A stretch of 64,000 nucleotides of DNA. Source: Bacteroides gallinarum DSM 18171 = JCM 13658. Its GTDB lineage: Bacteria; Bacteroidota; Bacteroidia; Bacteroidales; Bacteroidaceae. The position numbers and the translations under genes are program-made. A model generated the notes under the pieces. It was not told where the DNA came from. It made no database searches and saw only the letters and a program-made list of their open reading frames with translations. The stretch covers positions 30,558 to 94,557 of the forward strand of contig NZ_KB894133.1 in the NCBI RefSeq assembly GCF_000374365.1. Reading direction: 5' to 3'. Shown piece after piece: positions 8,621-17,102 of this stretch. Within the stretch, counting starts at the first letter, position 1; the number at the start of each line of letters is the position of its first letter.

Positions 8621-8866
8621 TGATTCTGTGATAATCGCAAGATTGGAAATAATCGACTCCTTGTGAAAAGGGTGTTCTTTAGGGACACCGGAGTAGCGTA
8701 GTACCTACCGGTCAAGTTATGTAATGCAGTTATTTCCAATAGTTTAGTTAGCATCCATATTGTTTTAGAACTTCCTACCGTCGCGGAAAAAGAAGTAGAA
8801 AAACAGTTATGTTAGTTATCAGCCTATAAAGGGCTGGAAACGAATAAACTAAAAGAAAAAATTATC
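8621..8866 (-). promoter_or_regulatory. Structured untranslated leader of the capsule operon
   Basis: About 245 bases separate the invertible segment from upxY with no credible ORF. An 11-bp perfect inverted repeat (ATTGGAAATAA at 8642-8652 and its complement at 8730-8740) would close a large stem-loop. Smaller complementary pairs (GTGT/ACAC near 8672-8687) lie inside it. UpxY-type regulators are known to act on leaders in this position, so this is the likely antitermination target. The fold is inferred, not tested. Confidence 0.5.
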
Positions 8867-9087
8867 TTTTAGACGTTCGTTTAAAAGACACCCGTTTCGT
8901 ATGCCTTCCAAAAGAGAGAATTCATACGAATAGCAGAATAATAGTGATATTTTCTTAGTGAAGGTAATATGTTGTATCAAAGCTGATTAGATATAGAAAA
9001 GTAGTCGAGTGAAAAGATTTTTATTAAACATTTTGCCCGTTTCATAAATACATCGTATCTTTGTGCACATTAAACGAACGTCTAAAA
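8867..9087. repeat. Invertible promoter segment with 18-bp inverted repeats
   Basis: Bases 8867-8884 and 9070-9087 are perfect 18-bp inverted repeats around a 185-bp centre. Each contains AGACGTTCGT, which fits the core ARACGTWCGT reported for promoters inverted by the Mpi serine recombinase of B. fragilis. The centre holds a strong promoter that reads rightward, away from upxY, so the capsule operon is OFF in this sequence. No recombinase gene is in the window, so the invertase must act from elsewhere. Confidence 0.85.
9032..9063 (+). promoter_or_regulatory. Promoter inside the invertible segment (OFF orientation)
   Basis: TTTG at 9032-9035 and TATCTTTG at 9056-9063 are separated by 20 bases, an excellent match to the Bacteroides -33/-7 consensus. 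Transcription would start near 9070, within the right repeat, and run rightward. After inversion the same promoter would start next to the left repeat and read into upxY. I found no comparable leftward promoter in the present orientation. Confidence 0.8.
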
Positions 9088-9434
9088 AACATCCCTCCCC
9101 CGTCAAATACAGCAGACACATCTCCCGATGCCGCATTTCTCCCCCACCCGCCTGCAAAAAATACATACCCTCATTTATTTGTGCATCTCATCGATAAAAA
9201 CTAATTTCGGCGCTCATATTTTTTTTCATCATTAATTATCGAAGGGCATAAAATAAAAAATAAAATGAAAAGAGATACATTCCTCAACAGCATAAAAAAA
9301 ACAAGAATAAGAGTAAACCGATTAGTAAACCGACATCAAATCAAGACATTAGGAAAAAGCGGGGAGCTAAACCCGGAGCCCCCATTACGGGTATAAAAGA
9401 ACACCGGGAAATCATTGAAAAAGTTATCCTGAAA

Positions 9435-9629
9435 ATGTACCTGCAAGGGTATCTGAACGTACCTCCCACATCCGGAATAACCACTTTGGCGAGGTTCCTT
9501 TTCGAGAAAGGATTATTCCTGACAAGAGAAGATACTCCCCTGGCAATCAACACTATCAGAGGAGAACTCACCGATTTGCTAAAGGACATGAAGTGTGTAA
9601 ATCCCAGGAGAAAACATAATAAAAAATAA
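9435..9629 (+). CDS. Small hypothetical protein, possibly the 3' part of a frameshifted gene
   Basis: From the ATG at 9435 this encodes 64 residues (MYLQGYLNVPPTSGITTLAR...) that I do not recognise. The same frame is open upstream to 9264 and reads as plausible, Lys- and Pro-rich protein (RKKRGAKPGAPITG, then KEHREIIEKVILK), but it has no start codon there. An ATG at 9265 in another frame meets this frame after a run of eight A (9294-9301). So the real product may be about 120 residues, made by -1 frameshifting or broken by a one-base deletion. It is the first ORF downstream of the rightward invertible promoter. Confidence 0.4.
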   Translation: MYLQGYLNVPPTSGITTLARFLFEKGLFLTREDTPLAINTIRGELTDLLKDMKCVNPRRKHNKK

Positions 9630-9677
9630 GTAAAAACCGCCCGCAATTAATGATGAACAAGCTATTATGAAAGGAGC

Positions 9678-9762
9678 TATCTTTGCCTGACAATTAGCAA
9701 GGATTGAGCCACAACTGTAAAGATGCCGTTTTTTCCCAGGAAGAACGGCATCTTTCTTTTTT
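9678..9762 (+). terminator. Hairpin terminator preceded by a -7-like element
   Basis: An 11-bp perfect stem (AAGATGCCGTT at 9720-9730 paired with 9744-9754) is followed by a T-rich stretch, which fits a rho-independent terminator for rightward transcription. A TATCTTTG element lies just upstream at 9678-9685, without a clear -33 box. The pair could therefore be an attenuator before the next genes, or a roughly 70-base small RNA. Termination of the upstream ORF is the simplest reading. Confidence 0.6.
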
Positions 9763-9813
9763 CCGCCACTCGAACCCCGCTGAACACAAATCTGTATTAA
9801 CCTACAAAATTAA

Positions 9814-10164
9814 ATGATTATGAACAAAAAAAAGCCGGCTTCACTTCACGAGGCAACCCTGAACCTATGGAAAATCCGTATCATCCTGGAAAAGAACTAT
9901 ACGGAAAACTGCGCCGCATGGATGGCCGGACGCATCGAAAGCCTCATAGATTACATGCAATACGGACAGGCGCTCATAGCCTACCACAAACAGGACGGGA
10001 CATTCAAACTTGTCAGAGCAACACTGATACCCTATCAAAAAGCATTCGAAAAAGAATACGACATTACAAGAATCGCAGGTACGGTTATATACTGGGACAT
10101 CGAATTGCAGGAATGGAGAACCTTCCAGCTCGAAAACTTCCTCGAATGGCGGCCGATATGCTGA
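9814..10164 (+). CDS. SH3 beta-barrel fold protein (DUF2693-like)
   Basis: The 116-residue protein has no signal peptide or membrane segment. Its second half (AYHKQDGTFKLVRATLIPY, then GTVIYWDIELQEWRTF) resembles the small Bacteroides proteins annotated as SH3 beta-barrel fold or DUF2693. These have a KxDGTxR strand, a TL-P turn and a YWD-WRxF end. The function of the family is unknown to me. The gene lies 29 bases before the DUF4373-type gene and is probably co-transcribed with it. The start could also be the third codon (ATG at 9820). Confidence 0.6.
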   Translation: MIMNKKKPASLHEATLNLWKIRIILEKNYTENCAAWMAGRIESLIDYMQYGQALIAYHKQDGTFKLVRATLIPYQKAFEKEYDITRIAGTVIYWDIELQEWRTFQLENFLEWRPIC

Positions 10165-10193
10165 AAAATTACTAACTATTAAAAGGAGAAACT

Positions 10194-10994
10194 ATGGCAA
10201 TGAATTACGGGGGAATCATGTATTTCCCGCTGAATGTGAATTTCTTTGACGACGCACCGATAGAACTCGTAGAGGCCAAATGCGGATTGGCAGGGATTAC
10301 CGCTGTGATGAAACTATTGTGCAAGATGTACAAAGAGAAAGGATATTACCTGTTGTGGGACAAAGAGCAGTGCACGCTCTTTGCCCATAAAACGGGCATT
10401 GAAGAAAAAAGCATGGAGAAGATTATCTACATTCTCATAGAAAAAGGATTTTTCGACCGTAAATGCTATGAAGAACAGTACGTACTGACCTCCGTAAGCA
10501 TCCAAAAAGTATGGCTCGAAGCTACCAAACGAAGGAAAAGAGACTTGAACACCCTACCCTATATGCTGGAAAGCTGCATACGGGATGAAATGAATTGCAT
10601 ATCCGACAAAGAGAATTGCATGCCCGGCAAGGAAAATTGTATGCAGCCTGCATACATTCCGCCCGAAAAAGCAGACAATCCGGTACAAAGTAAAGTAAAG
10701 CAAATAAAAGCAGTAACAGAAGAAGGAAGTACCGGAGGGAATTCTCGTCCGTCCGTACCGGAGTACGCCTACAATAAGCAGACGCACAATTATGACGGGC
10801 TGATTTTTACCCTGCAACAGATGAAAATCACCAATCCCGATGAAATCGACGCCATTCTGCGCCTGTCCGACTACGGCAGGCTGAAAGGATACGTATGGCA
10901 GGTGATACACTCTACCCGTTGGAGCGAAATTATTGCCAAAGGCAAATACCTCATTGCAGTACTGGTAAAGGAGAAGAAAAAGGCGGGAAGTTAA
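10194..10994 (+). CDS. DUF4373 / Lin1244-Lin1753 domain protein
   Basis: The 266-residue protein opens with YFPLNVNFFDDAPIE and AGITAVMKLLCKMYKEKGYYL. This matches the N-terminal winged-helix-like DUF4373 domain (replication-initiator-related) that is common beside Bacteroides capsule loci. The middle (about residues 125-185) is low in complexity and carries three Cys-containing repeats of the type ENCMPGKENCM. The C-terminal region (about 195-255) ends in a basic stretch. The start has a clear ribosome site, AAAGGAG. Its location beside manA and a capsule locus is typical, but its job is unknown; a DNA-binding role is only an inference from the domain. Confidence 0.7.
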   Translation: MAMNYGGIMYFPLNVNFFDDAPIELVEAKCGLAGITAVMKLLCKMYKEKGYYLLWDKEQCTLFAHKTGIEEKSMEKIIYILIEKGFFDRKCYEEQYVLTSVSIQKVWLEATKRRKRDLNTLPYMLESCIRDEMNCISDKENCMPGKENCMQPAYIPPEKADNPVQSKVKQIKAVTEEGSTGGNSRPSVPEYAYNKQTHNYDGLIFTLQQMKITNPDEIDAILRLSDYGRLKGYVWQVIHSTRWSEIIAKGKYLIAVLVKEKKKAGS

Positions 10995-11023
10995 TGCCGG
11001 GGACGAACAGAGAGCTTACAAAA

Positions 11024-11063
11024 AATGAAGTCAATATCATAACTCCATGATGTTGACTTCATT
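11024..11063 (-). terminator. Terminator between DUF4373 gene and manA
   Basis: Bases 11024-11039 pair with 11048-11063 in a 16-bp stem with a single wobble pair and an 8-base loop. On the minus strand the stem is followed by a run of T (the A-run at 11020-11025 on the plus strand). It therefore best serves the leftward manA transcript, and it may also stop the rightward DUF4373 transcript. Confidence 0.65.
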
Positions 11064-11128
11064 GTGATAACGATATTAACTGGCTGTGTATTATGCAGTT
11101 AACATTATCGGGACGGCAATATTAACTC

Positions 11129-12103
11129 TTATACGTAAGTCTCGAGCAACTTTACCCTTTCACCTTCCGGCACGATTGTCACCTCCTGGGTAACGGCAGG
11201 CAGCAGAACCGTTTCGCCGGCATGCAGTGTCACTTCATTCCGGTTCTCGTCCGTAAGGCGGCAAGCGCCCTCCACGCAAATAAAGATTACAAACGAATCC
11301 AGTTCGGAATAGTCGCAGGTAATTTCCTCCGTCATGTCATACAGGGAAGTCGTGAAATAAGGGCTCGCCACCACTTCGACCGGTTCATTCTGAACATGTT
11401 CGTAGCTCGTACGGAAATCATCCTGCACGTCGGCAAAGTTTATGGCATCCATAGCCTGACCGGTGTGCAGCTCGCGCAACTTGCCGTCCTTGTCCTTACG
11501 ATTGTAGTCGAAGATACGGTAAGTAATATCGGACGTTTGTTGAATTTCCGCGACAAACGCACCGGCACCGATACCGTGTACACGACCGGCAGGCACATAG
11601 AACACATCTCCCGGCTCGATGTCGCACGTCTGGAGGACTTCGGCGAACGTTCCGTCATGCACCCTGTCCTTATATTCTTTCGGCGTTATCTGCTCGGCAA
11701 AGCCGGAAATCAATTTCGCACCTTCATCCGCGGCGATAACATACCACATCTCATTCTTTCCGAAACTGTTATGACGTTTCTTGGCAAGCCCGTCGTCCGG
11801 ATGCACCTGGATAGACAAGTCCAGCCGGGCATCGATAAACTTTATCAGCAACGGAAACTTATTTCCGAACCGGGCATAGTTTGCCTCACCCACCAATTCG
11901 TCCCTGTATTTACGCACCATTTCGGGCAGGGTGTACCCCTTGTCCACGCCATTGGCAACTACAGATTCACTACCTTCCACTGCTGAAACTTCCCAACTCT
12001 CGCCTACATTCGGCAGAGTTTCATTCAAATGTTTGAACGGGATAATCTTGTCACCACCCCAAAGTGTCTGTTTCAGGATGGGCTCAAATTTTAGAGGATA
12101 CAT
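11129..12103 (-). CDS. manA: Mannose-6-phosphate isomerase, class I
   Basis: This 324-residue cupin-type phosphomannose isomerase converts fructose 6-phosphate and mannose 6-phosphate. It carries the expected zinc ligands: Gln and His in IQVHPDD, Glu in GKNEMWYV, and a later His in GRVHGIGAG. Its length suits the short Bacteroides and Bacillus-type enzymes. It is a single gene with its own promoter and terminator, divergent from the galactose operon. It supplies mannose and fucose nucleotide sugars for surface glycans as well as mannose catabolism. The start ATG at 12101-12103 begins with YPLKFEPILKQTLWGG, the usual N-terminus. Confidence 0.92.
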   Translation of the reverse strand: MYPLKFEPILKQTLWGGDKIIPFKHLNETLPNVGESWEVSAVEGSESVVANGVDKGYTLPEMVRKYRDELVGEANYARFGNKFPLLIKFIDARLDLSIQVHPDDGLAKKRHNSFGKNEMWYVIAADEGAKLISGFAEQITPKEYKDRVHDGTFAEVLQTCDIEPGDVFYVPAGRVHGIGAGAFVAEIQQTSDITYRIFDYNRKDKDGKLRELHTGQAMDAINFADVQDDFRTSYEHVQNEPVEVVASPYFTTSLYDMTEEITCDYSELDSFVIFICVEGACRLTDENRNEVTLHAGETVLLPAVTQEVTIVPEGERVKLLETYV

Positions 12104-12161
12104 TCGTTGTTTTAATTAGTACAATTCGATACTGTTATAATACTTTTTCAGATTAACGCGA

Positions 12162-12169
12162 CAAACATA
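12162..12169 (-). promoter_or_regulatory. Candidate -7 element for manA
   Basis: The plus strand reads CAAACATA, so the minus strand has TATGTTTG, a match to TAnnTTTG about 60 bases before the manA start. No good -33 box lies at the expected distance, so the call is tentative. Confidence 0.4.
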
Positions 12170-12297
12170 CAAAAAATATCAATTTGTCTTCCATTTGTTA
12201 AACGCTAAACTTTCATAAAATGTTCTCCACATTTCCCTGCAATTACTTGGGGGAACAAAAGAATTTCTTTTTATTTGCAAGAAAATTAATTAATACC

Positions 12298-13401
12298 ATG
12301 AATATGATAGACACTACTCCGACAGAAAATAATCTGTCCGGCCTGGACAGGAAAGATTTTCAAAAGAATATAAACAGCAAAAAGACAGATTTATATATCC
12401 TCAAAAACGCCCGGGGCATGGAAGTTGCCGTAACCAATTACGGCTGTGCAATCCTCTCGATTATGGTTCCCGACAAGCACGGGAAATATGCCAATGTCAT
12501 TTTAGGGCACGACAGCATAGAGCATGTAATCGACAGTCCCGAACCGTTCCTAAGTACTACGATAGGCCGTTACGGTAACCGGATTGCCAACGGCAAATTC
12601 ACTTTATACGGCGAGGAACACCGGCTGGCGGTCAACAACGGCCCCAACTCGCTGCACGGCGGTCCGACGGGTTTCCATACCCGTGTATGGGATGCAACCC
12701 AACCTAATGAATCGACCGTCATATTCAACTATACGTCCGCCGACGGCGAAGAGGGCTTCCCCGGTACTTTGGAAGTAGAAATGACCTACCGTTTGGAAGA
12801 CGAGACGAACGCCCTGGTTATAGAATACCGGGCTACAACCGATAAAGCTACTGTCGTCAACCTGACCAATCACGGCTTCTTCAACCTCGCCGGCATCTCC
12901 AATCCTACACCTACCGTTCTGAACAATATCATAACTATCAATGCCGATTTTTATGTCCCTATCGACGAAGTGTCTATCCCTACGGGAGAGATTTTGAAAG
13001 TAGAAGGTACGCCGATGGATTTCCGTACCCCTCATACTATCGGAGAGCGTATCGATGACAAATTCCAACAATTGATAAACGGCGCCGGATACGACCATTG
13101 CTATGTGCTGAACAAGACGGAAAGCGGTGAACTGAGCCTTGCCGCCACCTGTACGGAGCCTGTCAGCGGACGCACCATGGAAGTATATACCACAGAAAAC
13201 GGCGTACAGCTCTATACCGGAAACTGGCTGGGCGGATTTACCGGTTCCCACGGCGCCACCTTCCCGGCAAGAAGTGCCGTATGCTTCGAGGCGCAATGCT
13301 TCCCCGACACCCCTAACAAGGCACATTTCCCGTCGGCAGTATTACTCCCCGGCGACGAGTACCAGCAAATTACCATATACAAGTTCGGCATACAGGAATA
13401 A
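12298..13401 (+). CDS. galM: Aldose 1-epimerase (mutarotase), cytoplasmic
   Basis: I chose the ATG at 12298 (MNMIDTTPTEN). The frame is open back to an ATG at 12220, but that extension does not look like part of the enzyme. The 367-residue protein has GalM motifs: NYGCAILSI, GRYGNRIANGKF, NGPNSLHGG, NLTNHGFFNL with the catalytic His, GYDHCYVL, and a late Glu in CFEAQCFPD. There is no signal peptide, so it acts in the cytoplasm and interconverts galactose anomers for galactokinase. It is the first gene of a galactose operon, 47 bases before the transporter. A second, lipid-anchored mutarotase lies at 34618. Confidence 0.9.
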   Translation: MNMIDTTPTENNLSGLDRKDFQKNINSKKTDLYILKNARGMEVAVTNYGCAILSIMVPDKHGKYANVILGHDSIEHVIDSPEPFLSTTIGRYGNRIANGKFTLYGEEHRLAVNNGPNSLHGGPTGFHTRVWDATQPNESTVIFNYTSADGEEGFPGTLEVEMTYRLEDETNALVIEYRATTDKATVVNLTNHGFFNLAGISNPTPTVLNNIITINADFYVPIDEVSIPTGEILKVEGTPMDFRTPHTIGERIDDKFQQLINGAGYDHCYVLNKTESGELSLAATCTEPVSGRTMEVYTTENGVQLYTGNWLGGFTGSHGATFPARSAVCFEAQCFPDTPNKAHFPSAVLLPGDEYQQITIYKFGIQE

Positions 13402-13448
13402 GATGAAACAACTAACCTAATTATAAACTTATTAAACCCTTCAAAACC

Positions 13449-14759
13449 ATGACACAACAAAAACAGAACGGTAAACTCATCGCAATCATTACGATGATTT
13501 TCCTTTTTGGTATGATTTCCTTTGTTACCAACCTCGCCGCTCCCATGGGGATTGTCCTCAAAAACCAGTTCTCCGTATCCAACGCGCTGGGAATGCTGGG
13601 CAATTTCGGTAACTTCATCGCCTATGCGGTAATGGGAATACCGAGCGGTATCTTATTACAAAAAGTAGGATATAAAAAGACAGCACTCATTGCAGTGGCT
13701 ATCGGCTTCATAGGTGTAGGCATCCAGTTCCTGTCCGGACATTCCAGCCCCGAAATGGCATTCGCCGTATATCTGGTAGGCGCATTCATCGCCGGTTTCT
13801 CCATGTGCCTGCTCAACACGGTCGTTAACCCGATGCTGAACAAGCTGGGCGGCGAAGGAAACAAAGGCAACCAGCTTATCCAAATCGGCGGTTCCTTCAA
13901 CTCCGTAATGGCAACTATCACCCCGATGTTCGTAGGTATCCTCATTGCAGGTTCTATCGAAAAAGCCACCATATCCCAGATATTCCCCGTAATGTACACG
14001 GCAATGGCAGTATTCGCACTCGCATTCTTCGTACTGTTATTCGTTCCGATACCGGAACCCAATACCGCTACGGCCACAGAGCCTATCGGCAAACTGATGT
14101 CCGGCGCCTTGAAGTTCCGCCATTTCATCCTGGGAGCTATCGCTATTTTCGTATATGTGGGCATCGAAGTAGGCGTACCGGGTACATTGAACCTGTTCCT
14201 TACCGACCCGGTAGAAAAGGGCGGTGCAGGCATCGCATCCACCATATCGGGCTTCGTAGTAGGTACTTACTGGTTCCTGATGCTGGTAGGCCGTCTGGCA
14301 GGTGCATCGCTGGGCGCTAAAATATCCAGCAAGGCAATGCTTACGTTCACTTCCGCCCTGGGGTTGATTCTGGTATTCCTCGCAATCTTCTCCTCCACGG
14401 ACTCATTAGTAAACCTGCCGGTACTCCAGCAAAGCGCTACCGGCGGTCTGTCCTTCGGACTCGCAGAAGTTCCTATCAACGCCATGTACCTGGTATTGGT
14501 GGGGTTGTGTACATCCATTATGTGGGGTGGTATCTTCAACCTGGCGGTAGAAGGATTGGGTAAATACCTGGCAGCCGCTTCTGGCTTGTTCATGGTACTG
14601 GTTTGCGGCGGCGGCATCCTGCCCGTTATCCAGGGACTGGTTGCAGACATGGCAGGCTTCATGGCAAGCTACTGGGTAATCATCGCAGCCCTTGCCTACC
14701 TGCTGTTCTACGGCCTGATAGGTTGCAAGAATGTAAATAAGGATATCAAAGTAGATTGA
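13449..14759 (+). CDS. Sugar:cation symporter, glucose/galactose MFS type
   Basis: The 436-residue protein has about twelve hydrophobic segments and belongs to the FucP/GluP branch of the major facilitator superfamily. The first segment (IAIITMIFLFGMISFVTNL) carries the conserved FG/N pattern, and NTVVNPMLNKLGG matches the loop after the fourth helix. It would bring galactose or glucose across the inner membrane. It lies between galM and galK with gaps of about 50 bases, so galactose is the likely substrate. Fucose or another hexose cannot be excluded by sequence. Confidence 0.85.
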   Translation: MTQQKQNGKLIAIITMIFLFGMISFVTNLAAPMGIVLKNQFSVSNALGMLGNFGNFIAYAVMGIPSGILLQKVGYKKTALIAVAIGFIGVGIQFLSGHSSPEMAFAVYLVGAFIAGFSMCLLNTVVNPMLNKLGGEGNKGNQLIQIGGSFNSVMATITPMFVGILIAGSIEKATISQIFPVMYTAMAVFALAFFVLLFVPIPEPNTATATEPIGKLMSGALKFRHFILGAIAIFVYVGIEVGVPGTLNLFLTDPVEKGGAGIASTISGFVVGTYWFLMLVGRLAGASLGAKISSKAMLTFTSALGLILVFLAIFSSTDSLVNLPVLQQSATGGLSFGLAEVPINAMYLVLVGLCTSIMWGGIFNLAVEGLGKYLAAASGLFMVLVCGGGILPVIQGLVADMAGFMASYWVIIAALAYLLFYGLIGCKNVNKDIKVD

Positions 14760-14808
14760 CAGACAACGATATAGGTAATTAGATTTATTCACCTTAAAAA
14801 ACAATATC

Positions 14809-15963
14809 ATGGATATAGAATACGTAAGAAGCCGTTTCATCAAGCATTTTGACGGAACAACAGGAGCAGTTTATGCTTCTCCGGGGCGCATCAACCTAAT
14901 CGGTGAACATACCGACTACAACGGTGGTTTTGTATTCCCCGGAGCAATCGACAAAGGCATGATTGCAGAAGTGAAACCGAATGGCACAAACACGATCAAA
15001 GCTTATTCAATCGACTTGAAAGATTACGTGGAATTCGGTCTGAACGAAGAAGATGCTCCCCGCGCCAGTTGGGCAAGATACATTTTCGGCGTATGCCGCG
15101 AAATGATTAAGCGCGGCGTAGAAGTGAAAGGTTTCAATACCGCTTTTGCAGGCGATGTGCCCCTGGGCGCAGGTATGTCCTCCTCCGCCGCATTGGAAAG
15201 CACTTATACGTATGCATTGAACGATTTGTTCGGCGACAATAAAATCGACAAATTCGAACTGGCTAAGGTGGGACAGGCTACGGAACATAATTACTGCGGT
15301 GTAAACTGCGGTATCATGGACCAGTTTGCTTCCGTATTCGGTAAAAAGGGCAGCCTTATCCGTTTGGATTGCCGCTCGCTGGAATATCAGTATTTCCCGT
15401 TCGAGCCGAAAGGTTACCGCCTGGTATTGGTAGACTCCGTTGTGAAACACGAGCTTGCTTCCTCCGCATACAACAAGCGCCGCCAAAGCTGCGAAGCCGC
15501 CGTTACCGCTATCCAGAAGAAGCACCCGCATGTGGAATTCCTGCGCGACTGCAACATGGAAATGCTCGAAGAGGCCAAAGCCGACATCAGTGCGGAAGAC
15601 TTTATGCGTGCGGAATATGTGATTGAAGAAATCCAGCGCGTACTCGACGTTTGCGATGCACTGGAAAAAGGCGACTACGAAACGGTAGGTCAGAAGATGT
15701 ACGAAACGCATCACGGCATGAGCAAGCTGTATGAAGTAAGCTGCGAAGAACTCGACTTCCTTAACGACCTGGCTTTCGATTGCGGCGTAACGGGTTCGCG
15801 CGTAATGGGCGGCGGATTCGGCGGCTGTACAATCAATCTCGTTAAAGAGGAACTGTACGGCACATTCATCGAGAAAGCCAAAGAAGAATTCAAAAAGAAA
15901 TTCAACAGAAGCCCGAAGATTTACGATGTCGTAATCAGCGACGGCGCACGCAGATTGGAATAA
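14809..15963 (+). CDS. galK: Galactokinase
   Basis: This 384-residue GHMP kinase carries the galactokinase signature GRINLIGEHTDYNGGFVFP near residues 27-45. It also has the ATP loop PLGAGMSSSAALE (about 118-130) and the C-terminal GGGFGGC motif. It phosphorylates alpha-galactose at C1 for the Leloir pathway in the cytoplasm. It is the last gene of the galM-transporter-galK operon and is followed by a terminator at 15992-16035. No galT or galE is in the window. Confidence 0.95.
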   Translation: MDIEYVRSRFIKHFDGTTGAVYASPGRINLIGEHTDYNGGFVFPGAIDKGMIAEVKPNGTNTIKAYSIDLKDYVEFGLNEEDAPRASWARYIFGVCREMIKRGVEVKGFNTAFAGDVPLGAGMSSSAALESTYTYALNDLFGDNKIDKFELAKVGQATEHNYCGVNCGIMDQFASVFGKKGSLIRLDCRSLEYQYFPFEPKGYRLVLVDSVVKHELASSAYNKRRQSCEAAVTAIQKKHPHVEFLRDCNMEMLEEAKADISAEDFMRAEYVIEEIQRVLDVCDALEKGDYETVGQKMYETHHGMSKLYEVSCEELDFLNDLAFDCGVTGSRVMGGGFGGCTINLVKEELYGTFIEKAKEEFKKKFNRSPKIYDVVISDGARRLE

Positions 15964-15991
15964 ATCGAAAAAGCGATAAAATGATAAAATG

Positions 15992-16035
15992 ATAGGGTGA
16001 TAAAGCGGTTTTCCGCAATATCACCCTATTTTTTG
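15992..16035 (+). terminator. Terminator of the galactose operon
   Basis: An 11-bp perfect stem (ATAGGGTGATA at 15992-16002 with 16019-16029) has an inner GCGG/CCGC pair and is followed by six T. It sits between the convergent galK and GH43 genes. Confidence 0.85.
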
Positions 16036-16115
16036 TACTTTAGGCAGCCCTGTTACCTTATTGCGATAGTACTTTACCGCCTCCTTACCCTACCGCCCCA
16101 CCATTATTTCATAAC

Positions 16116-17096
16116 TTAATATATCCCTTCCGTCGTCATCCGTACACGTTTCATCGTCCCGTCTTCATTATAGTACAGACGCTCTATACAGATTGAACGC
16201 CGGAAACTGCCACCATTGGGGTTAATGCTGCCGTTATGATATATAAAATACCAATTTCCCTTGAACTCGATAATGGCCTGATGATTCGTGTTGCAGTTAC
16301 CGGCCAACTCGTTTAAAATACCCTTGTACTCCCACGGGCCTGTAATGCTGCGGCTCATGGCATAGCATATCTTCTCGGGAAATTCGGATGCATAGGAAAG
16401 GTAATACCAGTCTCCTCTTTTATGAATCCAGGGAGCTTCCGTAAAACGGGGCAGGTCTACGGGAATAATCGGCCCGTCCAGCTCTATCATATTCCTTTTC
16501 AGCTTGGCAAAGTAACACTGGCTGTTGCCCCAGTACAGATATGCCTGCCCGTCATCGTCGATAAAGACGGTAGGGTCGATATCGTCCCAATAGCTCTTGC
16601 TGCGCTCCGTCGTCATGTCATTGGTAATAAGGGCAGACCCGTGGGCATCCTTAAACGGACCTACGGGCGAATCGGACACCGCCACGCCGATAGATTTGCC
16701 GGGAACGGTCTTGTGCTCCACCGTTACATACCAATAGAATTTGCCGTCGCGTTCTATCACCTGGCTTGCCCAAGCCTCGCCTTTCGCCCACGAAAAATCT
16801 TCGGCTTTCAAGGGCACGGGATGCTCCGTCCAGGTTTTCAGGTCGGAGGACGAGAATACACACCATTCTTTCAAATCATAGTGTTCCGCCGGCGGAGGAC
16901 ATTCGTCGTGGCCGCCGTAGATATATAGTTTTCCGTTATGCACCATTGCTGCCGGGTCGCCTACGAACTTATACTTCACTATCGGATTTCCCGTAGCAAT
17001 AAAAGTGGTGTCGCCTTGTGCCGACAGTCCCTGCGGAACTGCCAGCATCAAGGAAACGGCTCCCAAAACAAGCCGGTGGAATCTGTTTGCTTTCAT
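16116..17096 (-). CDS. Secreted GH43 glycoside hydrolase
   Basis: The 326-residue protein starts with a signal peptide (hydrophobic residues 8-25, cleavage likely after LSA) and is a single five-bladed GH43 propeller. The catalytic set is visible: base Asp in VGDPAAM, the supporting Asp in DIDPTVF and the acid Glu in FTEAPWI. Family members release arabinose or xylose from plant polysaccharides. The arabinan locus around it suggests an alpha-L-arabinofuranosidase. It is the last gene of a three-gene operon, 6 bases after the GH51 gene. It is probably periplasmic, because it has no lipobox. Confidence 0.88.
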   Translation of the reverse strand: MKANRFHRLVLGAVSLMLAVPQGLSAQGDTTFIATGNPIVKYKFVGDPAAMVHNGKLYIYGGHDECPPPAEHYDLKEWCVFSSSDLKTWTEHPVPLKAEDFSWAKGEAWASQVIERDGKFYWYVTVEHKTVPGKSIGVAVSDSPVGPFKDAHGSALITNDMTTERSKSYWDDIDPTVFIDDDGQAYLYWGNSQCYFAKLKRNMIELDGPIIPVDLPRFTEAPWIHKRGDWYYLSYASEFPEKICYAMSRSITGPWEYKGILNELAGNCNTNHQAIIEFKGNWYFIYHNGSINPNGGSFRRSICIERLYYNEDGTMKRVRMTTEGIY

Positions 17097-17102
17097 ATTA
17101 AT

